A stretch of DNA of 64,000 nt from the NCBI GenBank assembly GCA_963978545.1, contig OZ021730.1:62001-126000 (forward strand), written 5' to 3'. Positions within the stretch are counted from its first letter, which is position 1. Each line of letters starts with the position of its first letter. The notes under the pieces are model-generated. The model was given only the letters and a program-made list of their open reading frames with translations. It was not told where the DNA came from and ran no database searches. Origin of the DNA: Linyphia triangularis (Eukaryota; Arthropoda; Arachnida; Araneae; Linyphiidae). The position numbers and the translations under genes were made by a program. This document shows, in pieces, positions 1 to 11,294 of this stretch.

Positions 1-1
1 T

Positions 2-247
2 AGTCCTACTACTAAAGAACAAATTCGAAGAGCACGAAAACAGAGATGTGCGAACATAATAGTTGAAGATGCAAAAATGGTTGCCTGCAAACAAGAGGAT
101 TTTCTGTCAAATAGTGGCAATAACACCATGCTCACACAACAACTAAGAATTCGTCTTGAAAAGGAAGGAATGGACGAAAAATTTAAATGTAAACAAAAGG
201 TGACAGTTGTTGCTACATATAGATATTTTGACAGTGCTAATTGCTAA
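2..247 (+). CDS. C-terminal part of an unidentified, probably transposon-related ORF (cut by window edge)
   Basis: An 81-codon open frame runs in from the window edge and ends at TAA 245-247. It is Lys/Glu/Arg-rich at its start and reads naturally (for example IRRARKQRCANII, then VACKQEDFLSN and LRIRLEKEGMDEKF). The segment with ...EDFLSN..N....L..RLE..G... recalls an uncharacterised protein family common in arthropod repeats, but that is memory of a pattern and not a search result. No start codon can be assigned because the 5' part lies outside the window. It could instead be a terminal exon or a chance frame. Family identity is unproven. Confidence 0.35.
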   Translation, partial: SPTTKEQIRRARKQRCANIIVEDAKMVACKQEDFLSNSGNNTMLTQQLRIRLEKEGMDEKFKCKQKVTVVATYRYFDSANC

Positions 248-1533
248 AACTCCAAATAAAACAAACATTATGCTCCCTGTACCGAGCGTCGGATAAAAAA
301 TTACAAAATTATACAATATTGTAGGTATACAAAAAAAGATAGAAACAAATTCTAAATATAGAAATAATAAATTATTTGAAAGTCTTTATTTTGGATTACT
401 TAGGTCATCAATTTGGCAATTTTTATATGGTACACGGCTAACGGATTAGTACCAACTTGAATTTAAGTATAAATAATAATAAAAACTGAAAATAAAAACA
501 GTTGCTAGAAACCGCATTTATATGAGAAAAAGCACCAAATAAAATTGCGCTAAAGAAATGTATCATCAGAATATATCTGAACCAACAAAGTTTTGTATTC
601 TTCAACAATTCTTTTAGTACAGAGAGAAAAAAGAAGTTTCATGCCTGGCCCCTTATTAACTTCATAATCACAACCAAAATAAACAACAAAGAAATAAAAC
701 CGCAAATGAAATTCTATACTTTTGGTGTAAATTATAAAATAGTCTAGAAATAGTAAAAGATGTATGACACAAAAAATGGAACTTAGCTACATAATACAAA
801 AACACTATACTAAAAATAAAAACAATCAAACAGAAGGATTTTTAATATTCTGTATAAAGGAAACGAATAAGTATTTATTTGGAAATAAAAAGCAATATTA
901 ACAAATGTCGAAATCATTTGAAAGTTTTCGGTGGATTTCAATAGTCTTAACCTTCTGTTTACATTCAGAATATTTTAGCACATTATTATATTACATTTTC
1001 AAACTGTGCATGTGTAGAGCGTCATTTCACAGTTAATATATGGAAAATTATAATAATAGGTGTGATCGATGTAAAACAGTACATGGGGACCAAAATTTCA
1101 AATCTATTGTAACCATAAATGTGATACATATCAAAATTTAGATACAAATCCAGATTCAGGATTTATAAGTTAATCATAATTTTATAGAATAGAACTAAAT
1201 CAAATGTGTTTTGAAATGAGATTTTTTCTTTGACAAAAGATAAATAAGTTTGATTTTCTAAATGAAACACTAGAGTTACTAAAAATCGCTTTTGAATTCT
1301 CAAAGTTAGATCCATTTCTAGCAATGTACTATAATCAAAATTAATTAATTTATCCTGTATTTTTTTTTATTCTTGTAATGGGTGTGATATTACGGGTTTC
1401 TCTGTGTGACAGTTAATTCAAGTTCTACTTTTGTAATCAATTTTTTAAATGAATCTGCAATTAAATTACAGACAATAATACACTGAAATGAAAAAGGATG
1501 TAAAAGTTTTAGATATAATACACTTTTAGCACA
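248..1533. other. AT-rich non-coding stretch
   Basis: I see no ORF with sensible composition, RNA gene or repeat structure here; only homopolymer-rich AT sequence between the partial ORF and the first hAT element. Confidence 0.5.
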
Positions 1534-1870
1534 AACTGGATCAGTAATTCTCAACCTTTTTCTTGTTGTGGCACACTTTTAACGATTTCAAAATTTGGCG
1601 GCACACAAAGAAAAAGATAAGTTTAAAAGTTGTTTACTTACCTATAATACACTATGTAAAATAGTTTTATGATAATAATTTGGAAAGTAAAATAAAATAA
1701 TATAATACGTACTACAAAAACAACAATACGTTTATTAAGGGATTAATTACAAATGAATAATAAGAATACTTTTAATGAGAAATTTTAACTTGATGTTTTT
1801 TGATAATTTCATTTATATTTGGTTGTAAAAATGACAATGCTACTCTTATATCACCTTCTAGATTTAACAG

Positions 1871-2775
1871 TCACAATCTTTTTTTCGTTTTTATGTTGGT
1901 TAATACTGAAAATCCGAATTCACACAAATAAGATGTGGAAAATTGTAATAATATTTTTAAAGCTTTTTTGGCTGTCATGGGATAATCGCATCTAATGTTA
2001 ATCCAAAATGAATTTATTGATTCTTCTGAATATTTTAAAATTAAATCTTGATTATTAGAAAGCAAAATTAGTTCTTCCTCTTCATTCAAAGTTAATTCAA
2101 GTACAGAAGTATTCGTTATAACAAATGGATTACGAACCCAATCAAATTTTTTTATTTCTAAATTTGGGAAATAACGAATAATTCTCTACTCTAATGTTGC
2201 CAAATGGTCAATAACAATTTTATGAATAGTTTTATTAAAATCTTTTCAGACTGACTCAAACTTTTCCAAATATCCTTCCTGAGCTTTATTTTTCCATTAA
2301 GTTATTTGTTTTTGGAATCCCACCAGTTTATCTGTTGAGTTTAATATATTTTTTTTCAGTCCTTGCATACTTGAATTTATTTTATTAAAAATAACAAAAA
2401 TGTCTGATAAGTAAGCTAGTTTAGCACACCATATTTTATCTTCCAACAAATGAACAAAATCATAATTTTTATTTTGTTCAAAAAACATTTTCATTTCGTC
2501 ATTTAATTCCAGTACACGAGATAAAAATTTCCTTTTGACAACCACTTTACTTCCGTATGCAGTAACAAGGATTCGTACTTATCTTCCATAGCTTGGCATA
2601 AATTACTAAATAAGCGACTTTTTAATGGTCTTAATTTTTTATAATTAACCATTTTAACACATTTTTTCAGAACTATTTTCAATTCTGATGGCAAATATTT
2701 TGTACATATACAGAGAAATATGTAACAAAGCGGTGAAAGTGAAAAATTTTCGTTACAATATTCATATATATACAA
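1871..2775 (-). pseudogene. hAT transposase C-terminal half (ZBED5/SCAND3-like), frameshifted
   Basis: Three consecutive minus-strand frames make up one protein in order. 2775-2503 has ...RPLKSRLFSNLCQAME then LLLHTEVKWLSKG. 2545-2297 has LELNDEMKMFF then the WCAKLAYLSDIF block. 2296-1871 has RYFPNLEIKKFDWVRNPF and ends in the hAT dimerisation motif (ALKILLQFSTSYLCEFGFSV then LTNIKTKKRL). These are hallmark blocks of the hAT transposase family encoded by ZBED5/SCAND3/GTF2IRD2-type elements. Frames change near 2540 and in-frame stops lie between 2296 and 2090, so it cannot be translated. The DNA-binding BED finger and N-terminal catalytic part are absent, coinciding with the nested insertion just upstream at 2788-3166. 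Confidence 0.8.
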
Positions 2776-2787
2776 GTACTTTTCTCT

Positions 2788-3166
2788 GAGTTCTCACTCA
2801 AATCACAGAATGAAAATCACTGACTTTTCAATGAATTTTAAGGACCTAAATAATGTTTTTTAAGTACCTTTGAAAATTTGTTTTCAGGCATCATGTATAA
2901 ATTTTTAATAAAGTATATTCTAATAGAAAATTTACAAGTTTGCGAATGCGTCATAAAATGCCAGAGAATTCTGATACAGAGCAGATAAGTGGTGGTCATA
3001 CGGGGATCGCAAGTCTAAGTAGTATTTTTATAAAATTTGCAGTTAGGCACAACAGTTGTAAAAATTAAGGACTTGTAAGGATCTCTAAGCATTTTCAAGG
3101 CCTTGAAAACAAGTTCAAAAATATTAAGCACTTTTAATGACTCTCAATGACAGTGGGAACCTTGTT
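2788..3166. mobile_element. Nested MITE-like repeat inside hAT-1
   Basis: The left edge reads GAGTTCTCACTCAAATCAC and the right edge, reverse complemented, reads AGGTTCCCACTGTCATTGAG, giving an imperfect terminal inverted repeat. The interior is dominated by phrases like ACTTTTCAATGAATTTTAAG and AAGCACTTTTAATGACTC, similar in style to the element at 17711-18398. It lies where the N-terminal transposase of hAT-1 should be. I found no convincing TSD, so its borders are approximate. Confidence 0.4.
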
Positions 3167-3360
3167 CTCTTTAATTTAAACTTTACTCGTAACAAAAAAA
3201 AGCATTATAATTTTTACTATATGCATTTCTAAAATTTGGCTGCACATTTTAAGAATTTGGCGGCACACAAAAGTGCTGCGGCACAGTGGTTGAGAATCAC
3301 TGACCTGGATAATTATTGGCAATTTTTTTTAAATATCTGCTAAATGTTCAGTAACTTATT

Positions 3361-3398
3361 GCATATCATATACAGTGTTATCACTGTATATGGTATGC
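3361..3398. repeat. Near-perfect 38-bp hairpin
   Basis: Arms of 17 bp (GCATATCATATACAGTG and CACTGTATATGGTATGC) pair with one mismatch around a TTAT loop. It lies just outside the hAT-1 right end. No adjacent gene explains it. Confidence 0.6.
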
Positions 3399-3485
3399 TG
3401 AAAGCATAGGAAATAGATACATATAAAAACAATGCTTCATGATAAATGTGTAATTTTATTACTGTGCATATCAATTATTAAATAA

Positions 3486-3990
3486 ACTTCTTTTGCGGGA
3501 AACGGCACCTTCTCGTGCAAGAGTAGCCAAATTTTTGAAGAAGTTAAAAGTCTGGTGCATGAAAGTTAAGAGAGCATCTTGCAAAAGAGAGGTTACGAGA
3601 CAAAAAAAGAAGGGAACACATGAAAAAGATTATATGACAACCAACATACGATGGAATGAAGGTATTAAAACTTAAAGGACTAAGTGATGCAGAGAGGCAA
3701 AGAAAACAGACAGAAAAACAAAGCCTCAATTAACAAATGCTCAGATGAGAATTATACTGACGAGCAGACCAGTTCAATAGGACCTTACCAATCTAAGCCA
3801 AGTTTTGGAAAAACAGTTTGCAAAACCTGGAAAACTTTGCCCACAATTCCTTGAAAAATAGCTGCAGTTGTTAAGAAACTTGTTGCAGAGAAATTGCTGA
3901 TGGAGCCAAACATGTTTAAAAGTGTAATGAAAGTCATGTTTCAAATCAATAAAATAATAGAAATTAATTAATTTTTAATACAGTGCTGAA
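3486..3990 (+). pseudogene. Degenerate coding relic, family not identified
   Basis: Consecutive plus-strand frames read like an old protein: a basic N-terminal part (RARVAKFLKKLK, MKVKRASCKREV, TTNIRWNEGIKT), then KLKGLSDAERQRKQTEKQ, then GPYQSKPSFGKTVCKTWK and KIAAVVKKLVAEKLL. The frame changes and is interrupted by stops several times. The composition suggests a transposon-associated basic protein, but I cannot name the family. It sits directly upstream of the piggyBac-like relic at 4004-4218, so the two may come from one element. Confidence 0.35.
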
Positions 3991-4003
3991 AGCATTCAAG
4001 AGC

Positions 4004-4218
4004 AATCTGGAATGAAAGATGTCATGTCTGTCAAAAACAGAATAATGGGAAAATCAAATTTGCAGCAAAAATACTACATGTGAAGCCTGCAATGTTTTTA
4101 TGGAGAAGCCAGATCCCTTCAAATTCAAGGAAGATAAAAAAAATGCCAAGAATACCAAAATATTTTATGCAGAAGTCCTGGATGTTGACATGGACAAGTT
4201 AGAACTGATGCTCAACTG
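4004..4218 (+). pseudogene. PiggyBac-type transposase C-terminal zinc-finger fragment (probable)
   Basis: Plus-strand frames give ERCHVCQKQNNGK followed, after a one-base shift near 4062, by SKNTTCEACNVFMEKPD. The CxxC ... CxxC layout with a SKNTTCEACN core matches the cysteine-rich C-terminus of piggyBac-like transposases. The catalytic domain is not recognisable nearby and no TTAA-flanked ends were found. Assignment rests on this one motif. Confidence 0.4.
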
Positions 4219-6049
4219 ATGCAATTACTGGATATAGCACTAGAATAATGAATTGTCATGCATAAGTATGTCTGCTGTGATGAAAGTTGAGCCTCCCACT
4301 TTAGTAAACAATAGAGGCCATTTCCAGTTTCTATAAACAGCCTTACATCATGGATGTAATATTTCTGGCTAAATTTTAGTAGTTAAATGTGCAAAGTAAA
4401 TTTTTTCAAGTTGGTTGTACTACTGATTACAACTTTAATATTGTAACAAAAAGTAATAATTAAAACACATTATCAAAATAGAAATATGATATTTTCTTAC
4501 TGGTAAATATGCTTAAGTATATTTTCTACAAAAGGCAATGGCATAGACAATTTCCTTTTTTCAAAAATGATTTTTAAATACAAGTCAACTGTATGTGAAC
4601 TCAACTCTACGTAACCGTCACACAGATTTCTTATAAAAATTTTAAATAACATAAAGTTAAAGTTTCAACTCTCATGTTCATATAAAAAAAATATAGCCAA
4701 AGAAAAATATATATAAATTCACAAAGAATTGAAAGTATAGTTAACATAGTTGATTTTTGAGGGGGAAAAAGGTTACACCCGAAACAGGGCATTTTTAATT
4801 TTATAAAAATTTAAGCAATATTTAAGGATAAATTAAAGTTGTCATGGTGCTTCGCATAGTGAACTGCTTAGTGAATTTAGTTTCGTGAAAACAAGAGTAA
4901 AACATTTCCTTACCCTGGACTTTCTTCTCTTGATCTCTTTACCGATGAATTCACACCTTGTGTTCGCATAGCAGATGTAAAACAATGACAGATGTGGTTG
5001 GAGAAGGGGAATCAATAACTACAGCTTCAGGAATCGATTCTGAAAAAAAAATATGTATCTATGAAGACAATTGCGATAATAATAATATTAGTTATCTGTT
5101 GGCTCTTTTATTAAACACATTTTCAATTCCAAAAAATATTTCTTCAATTTAAGTATAATTTGATAATGCATTAAAAGGGGAAGAGTAACAAAAAAATGTT
5201 TTTTCAGTATTTCAACAATAAATCGAATAATTATGTTACTCTCGCATGACAGAAAACAAACAGAACTTTTCCTACGAATAAAAAACATAATTTGAATTTG
5301 CAGGAATTAGAATGCCTTTTTTTTTATCACTTTCCAAAGGAATTTATTGAAAATGTAATAATTATAGAATGATGGTTAATGCAAGAAAAGGATATAAAAA
5401 AGTTTATTCCTGATGTATTTAAGGAAGTTTAAGTAATTCTTACTGCAAAAGCAACTACAGAAAATGTTCAGAGAAAAAAAAAATTTCTTCTTTTGGAGTT
5501 GTACAATTGTTTTGCAACAGACTTGAGTTTACAAAAAGCAGCAAAACTTGTTTTTTTATTCAAAATATTAAATCCCAACTGTTAAATCTTAAATCAGCTT
5601 TTCAACAGGAATTAAGAAATAAGAATCTAGTTTTTTTTCTATTATTTTTTTATGAAAATAATTCACTAAATGAAATACACATTCCTAGTATAACATGACT
5701 GAGTGATAATTTTGTAAATGAAAATTTATATGAATACTATAGATAGAATAAGTTATCTATTTTAAAATAAATCATATAATTAAAAACTGTTGAACGGTAA
5801 GTTTTTATATTATTATAATAGATAAATTAACGTTTTATGATTATTCAAAATTATCAATTAAACTGAACTAATAGGCTGCATTTTAAATTTGTTTCTAAAA
5901 TAGTTATTTCGCTTTAACAACTGATTTCTAAACCTTAAAAATATCATTTTGAACAATATATCACCATTACTGATGAATTCAAGAGCAATATTTCGTGCAT
6001 TATGTAGTAAACAATTACCAAGGTATTATGTATACATTGAATTTAAAAA
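4219..6049. other. AT-rich non-coding stretch
   Basis: Only short frames without recognisable motifs (for example around 4958-5152 and 5507-5698). I support no gene or RNA here. Confidence 0.4.
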
Positions 6050-6320
6050 ATAGTATCTCTTAATAAAATATTAAAATTTAATACAATTTGAATGTTCTCA
6101 TAAGTAACAACGATTGTTTATTTACTAGTAATTCAATGTTTGTTTATTTACTCATTGCACCAATTGTTTATTTACTAATAAGGTTTCAATTATTTTCAGA
6201 AATATTTATTGTTATTTAAATATTAATTATTCTCGTTAATGTAAAATTTTATTCATAAATATGTATACATATAATTAGAAAAGGATTTTTTTAAATAACC
6301 TGTTTTTTTTTTCAACCATG
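6050..6320 (+). repeat. Dispersed repeat, copy 1 (partner at 25700-25935)
   Basis: This stretch shares with 25700-25935, in the same orientation, a series of matching blocks: AATAAAATATTAAAATTTAA, AACAATTGTTTATTTA-like text, ATTGTTATTT, ATTATTCTCGTT, and ATAAATATGTATACAT then AATTAGAAAAGGAT. Both copies end in a T-run followed by CAACC. It is a non-coding interspersed element; ends are approximate. Confidence 0.6.
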
Positions 6321-8161
6321 CTTAAATCAGTGTTACTCTGTAACTAATCATTTACCTCAGGCTACAAAATAAAGTATAATTTTTTATTGTCTTTAGTTCA
6401 AATTAGTGTATCTTAAAAGAAGTATTATAATATTTTTTCAATTAAAAAAAATAGAAAGGTGAAAAAAATTAGCCTTTGCACTCATGGCAAATGTTAAAAG
6501 TGTAATAAATAATCTTGAAATCACAAAACTAGTTTATTAGACAAATGTTCAGTTATCTAGGGTTAAGCTAAAACTTCTTTCAAAATGGCTAGTTATAAAT
6601 ATTGTTTTGTATTACATTTTCAATTTTAAATATAATCACTAATTTTTAGCGAGCCACTAAAAATTTGATAAAGACCAACCAGTAACCAGCAATTCACAGC
6701 GAATATTTAGGTAAAAGCTGGGATAGAATACAAATTTACACAACTCTCAGAGCAATTGAGATACTTTCAGGATAACAGTATATTATCAGACAATCCTTAA
6801 ACAGGGATGAGAGTGATCAGAGAGCAAAAAGCAGGAATTCCAAAAATTCCTTAAAAAAGCTCGGGGAAGGAATACACAAAAATTCAACAAAAAAAGAATG
6901 CAGGAAGGATGATTCAATAATTTTAAAGATACAATGAAATTTTTCTATAGTATATGATAACTACATTTCAAATATTAGGAGTTAGTGAAGTAATCTGTGA
7001 GGAAAGGGGAGCTAATCAGGAAAATCTTTTCTTTAGACATGAGGAAAAGTATACTTTTTGCAGAAAAAACTGGTTCAAATCAGAAAAATGCAGATTCTTG
7101 AAATAGGGACAAAGAGAAGGAAAATGTTACATAAAAAACCAAAAAGGAGGAAAATCTCCAAAAGGAGGAAAACTGTCATCCCTGCCTAAAGCAGATTGTT
7201 TTGAATCAATCTATTATACTAGGAAATAAATTGGTCAAAGCTTTAAAGCAAGAAATACATTTTGGCACCCATAACAATTACAAATAATTTCGGTAAAATG
7301 TGATGTTTTAGAGTATGGGATGGAATCAAATTCCTTAAATTTGTTTCAGACTAGAAAACGAAATAAAAGCACTTAATTGGAGACTTCTTTTTTTTTTTTC
7401 CAAACTTGGAAGCGAATATATAGATTATTTACATCATACCTAACTTAATACAAGCTACTGGAGGACATACCAACTTAATAACATGAGCAAATTGCCTGAA
7501 AGTCAGAATATTAATTTCCAGAGACGATATCGCTTAGTTAGGGCAAACATATAACGACCCTTAAGTGAATAACTTGTTGCATAGGTATTTAGCCAACAAT
7601 TTCTGAACATTATATCCCTAGTGCTCAGAAATCATTCCGGAAATTATATCCTTATTTTGCGTATTTGTTCCTATACAGCAATCCAGGAAAAGGAAAGTGT
7701 GCTCTTGACATGACGAAAAATAGGTCACACTCATTTCACCCATGTGCATCTTCTGCTGGTAGAAGGTGTCCCCAAATGTAATACCGATGGAATTATTTTC
7801 AAGATTATACATATTTAACGGAATGTCCCGATTTTAACCTCACACAGTTTTTTTTTTAAATTATGCAACATCGTCCATTTTTATCATTTTTAAACTCGGC
7901 CACTAATAAAAATCTTTTTAACTATCTATTGGAAATTGGTTTTTATCATTTGATTTAAGTATTATGTCTTTTTACCTTATGTGAACTTCACCATTTTTTT
8001 AATCAATTTACAGGTTGGTTGACATCTCAAGTGATGCCCTTGCCAACCAACTGAACATTGGCTATACAATTTCTGACATCATATGATGTGTGGAATCACA
8101 GAAGATTGCAACACAAAGATTCCTTCACAAATATACTTTCTTTCTATTTAGAGATTCATTC
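6321..8161. other. Non-coding stretch
   Basis: No coding frame or repeat structure that I can support. Short A-rich and T-rich tracts only. Confidence 0.4.
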
Positions 8162-8169
8162 CGTATAAC

Positions 8170-10518
8170 CAGGGGTGCATACTGGGACATTAAACCGGCC
8201 CAGTGAATTTAGATTTATACCAGCCCAAATTTTCAATATAATCATTAAACAAATTTTTAATGATCGTTGTTAATAATAAAATAATTCCAATAATTATAAT
8301 GCCGATCAAACGGTATAGTGGTTAGCGTGCTAGCTTTTAGACCGCAAGGTTGCGGGTTTGAGTCCCATGTAAGGCATGGGTGTTACGAATGTTTTGGCGT
8401 ATTATAGCTCTCGTGTTGCTGACGACGCCAGATAATCTGAAAACAACCAACCAATAATTATAATAATTTAGCATTTTTAATACTTAATACATTTTATTAC
8501 TTAAATATTTATATGTAATAATTAATTTCAATGATTAAATAGTTTCATTTATTTGTTCATTTTGATAATTGCAATTTTGATACAAACATTTTTGTATTTG
8601 GATATTTAGGCCTATGTAGGAGAATTTTGACTTTAAGGAGAACATTTTACTAATTTTCATTGCTTTTAATTTGCAACAACGTTAAACTTGGATCTACTTT
8701 ATAACTCAATACTTTTCACAGCCATATTATTATATGAAGAACTTTGGGCCTTTTTAATACAGATGTTTTTGATGGGATAATATATATTTAACTTTAAAAG
8801 TTATAAAATAAGCAAAAAGTTGTAATACTATAATATATAAATTTTAGAGCAGCTATTAAATTAAACAATAATCTATAAATTTAAACAAAATCTATAAAAT
8901 TAAAGCGATGTGAAATTTTAGGCAGTTTTTAATATACAAACTATATCACTCAAATTACTAAAGTGATGTTGATAATTTTAGCTATATAACTACTATGGTT
9001 ACCGGTGGAAACAAAACGTTAATTTAAGTACATAACTTAAAAGGTTGAATTTTATAGAATACAAAAGTATAAAAAATTTCAACAAAATTAATCAGTCCAA
9101 TTTACCGTCACCATAGCACTTATAACATTTTCTCCTTCTGGTGGATATTATTAGCATTGCAGATATCATACATTATTGTCATTGCACACATCAATCACAT
9201 ATAATTATCATTGTATACATCACATTTTTTTTTTATTTATTATCATTGCATTTATCCCACTTTATTAAATTAGTGCAAATAAATACTTAAAAAATAGTTT
9301 AAGTTTACTATTAAGTACGAACATAGTAGCACAATTTAATGAATCAAAGAAATTCTTATTCAATATTGAATCATGTGAAAAATAGTAATATTACACAAGA
9401 ACTTAAATTAAAAAAATAATAACTTCCAATATACACTTCTCTTTTTGCATGTCTCATTTATTTTTCAATGATACGCTTTTTAAAATGTCTTTCTTAACTT
9501 CCGTTAACATGAGCGCTTCTTGAAAATGATAACTCGCAAGAAGCTTGCAAAATATGGAAGGATAGCATTTAAATAAGATTTTTGTTTTTGAACATAATTT
9601 TACGTATGAATTCGATTAATTAATCTTAAGTTTTTAAGAATTAAGAGTCATTATACACAAACAATTTTAAATAATGACACTTACTTAAAGTCAGTTCGAA
9701 CAGATCCAGGAACACTCACATTAAATCAACCGAGTTCATGAGAGATAACAGCACATGTGTATAATTTGAAAAACTTGAACGGTGAACAGCACAATATAAC
9801 TTTTTTTTAAATAATCAGTTGCAATATTTTTTGTTTGGAGTTGATTATCTATCTAATTGCTAATTATATCATTAGACATTAAAACACAAACACTTATTAA
9901 GCGTATAATCTTTAGTTTCTTAGTTGTTTAAAATATAAATTAACCGGAAAAAGTTCAACTTAGCTTTGTGTGGAACCATACGAATTTAGAAAATGATGAT
10001 AGCTTCTCAACAAAACATCGGTCACTCTCTTTTTTGTGTTGTGTTCCATCATTTGTTGATTTTGTAATGACAACCCACCCCGAAAAAGGAACCCCCGAGA
10101 AGGTTCTCTTAGATGGTTTGTGGTTTTTTAGATGACCGAACAAGATGCTGTCACCAGAAATCTTGGCAGATAATTAAAATGATGGGTCTATAGCCCATTG
10201 ATAGTTTGGACGATTGCAGGTGGTCCTCGGACCTCTCTTCACCTCAGGTGTTGAGCTATCTTTGGCTGCTCTTCCACAATTGTCCCCAATACCCCCATAC
10301 TTTTCTTAGAATTTCCTACTACCCCTACCAAACAAAAAAAGGGAGGAATGCATAGGAGTGATTGGGATTTATATAAAAAAAAAAAAACGTTAAGGAAAGC
10401 AATTATATTTAAATATTAAAAAAAAAAATTACCTTTCTGTACCAGACCGGCCCATTTTTTACAGACACTGACTGGCCCGGCGATTGCACCGAACAACCCT
10501 ATGGCCAGTACGCCCCTG
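8170..10518. mobile_element. hAT-type non-autonomous transposon (hAT-2)
   Basis: Ends read CAGGGGTGCATACTGG on the left and, reverse complemented, CAGGGGCGTACTGGCC on the right, followed inward by GGCCCAGT / GGCCAGTC blocks. The flanks are CGTATAAC (8162-8169) and AGTATAAC (10519-10526), a 7/8 match at the hAT TSD length. At 2.35 kb it contains no recognisable transposase, so it was presumably moved in trans. SINE copy 1 is inserted near its left end, so that SINE is younger than this element. Confidence 0.75.
8301..8450 (+). mobile_element. tRNA-derived SINE, copy 1
   Basis: The head GCCGATCAAACGG is followed by an A-box-like TATAGTGGTTAGCG and a B-box-like GGTTTGAGTCC, the internal pol III promoter arrangement of tRNA-derived SINEs. 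A family-specific body (TGCTGACGACGCCAGATAAT) and a CAACCAACC tail follow. A 14-bp direct repeat CCAATAATTATAAT flanks it (8287-8300 and 8451-8464), as expected from target-primed reverse transcription. The head resembles Asp/Glu/Val tRNAs (TATAGTGGTTAG) but the parent tRNA cannot be fixed. Confidence 0.85.
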
Positions 10519-10983
10519 AGTATAACTTAACAGAAAGATAAATGATAAAATATAGATCGATTCTCGGAGGCACTAAAACTGTTTGCTAGATATAAGTACT
10601 GCTTGAGCTACAACTTGCACTAAGGAAAGGAATATTTTTAATTTTAAAAAACTATTCTTTCAGTAAAATTATCATATAAAATATTTATTAAGTTTTAAAT
10701 AAGGAAAAAATATGCCTCGAATATGTTGACTTTTGTGTCTTGCAGAAAAAAAAAGGGAAAAAATCAATCCTAATAACATAACCATTGAGACATTTTCAGA
10801 AAACTAAACACATTTTAAAATACAATAGTTCTACATCAATTTTGAAAATTTATGAAAAATTGATAGTCCCTAAATTGCATAAGAAAATATCACTATGCTC
10901 TTAAAATCTTAATAAGTATATAATTAAGTGTTCAAAACTTTGCAAGAAGTTTCCCATCCAAAAATAATGAAAAAAGTAAGGAA

Positions 10984-11042
10984 GATTACCTGGCGCCGTC
11001 AGCAAGACAAGGACTATAATGCGCCGAAACATTCGTCATTAG
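10984..11042 (-). mobile_element. SINE tail fragment
   Basis: Only the 3' body of the SINE family is present: GATTACCTGGCGCCGTCAGC through GCGCCGAAACATTCGTCATT, matching the minus-strand copies at 29136 and 34010. The tRNA-like head is missing, so it is 5'-truncated or a remnant. The sequence between hAT-2 and this fragment holds nothing else I can support. Confidence 0.7.
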
Positions 11043-11211
11043 TAAAATTCTGGAGTTACTAAGGAGTTTTTAGGAGTTAACGGGGGAAAAATTACATCTA
11101 AAAAAATATTTTCCCTCGACGCACCTGGTTGTCGAGAATTGTGGTGCATTCTAAAGCTGGGGACACACAGGAACGGTCCGGGCACGGCGAGGATACAAGC
11201 CCCCTTTTGAT

Positions 11212-11294
11212 AAATGTCGAAAGGGGAGAAATACACTGAAATCTTAAGGAGGGTGGAATTTGTAAGGGGTTGGAAAAAACTGTCACCTTAATTG
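11212..11294. repeat. Left arm of a palindrome (right arm 14224-14304)
   Basis: Read on the plus strand this arm contains GAAATCTTAAGGAGGGTGGA and ATTTGTAAGGGGTTGGA. The region 14224-14304, reverse complemented, contains GAAATCTTAAGGAGTGTGGG and ATTTGTAAGGGGGTGGA in the same order. The arms abut the two ends of the transposon 11295-14223. The other copy of that transposon (17291-19847) lacks them, so the arms belong to the target and not to the element. Confidence 0.65.

Larger units (their letters stand above)
1542..3302 (-). mobile_element. hAT DNA transposon, degenerate (hAT-1)
   Basis: Imperfect terminal inverted repeats (TIRs) mark the element: left end CAGTAATTCTCAACC, right end (reverse complement) CAGTGATTCTCAACC, both followed inward by a GGCGGCACACAAA block. 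Flanking 8-bp duplications AACTGGAT (1534-1541) and ACCTGGAT (3303-3310) differ by one base, which is the TSD length expected of hAT elements. The interior holds a broken ZBED/SCAND3-like hAT transposase on the minus strand, and a second element is nested at about 2788-3166. At 1.76 kb it is shorter than an autonomous copy, because the N-terminal half of the transposase is missing. Confidence 0.85.

Noticed and set aside
8301..8372. A functional tRNA gene
   Set aside because: A/B boxes are present but acceptor-stem pairing and an anticodon arm are not convincing, and the same head occurs in TSD-flanked copies with a common tail, so it is a SINE.
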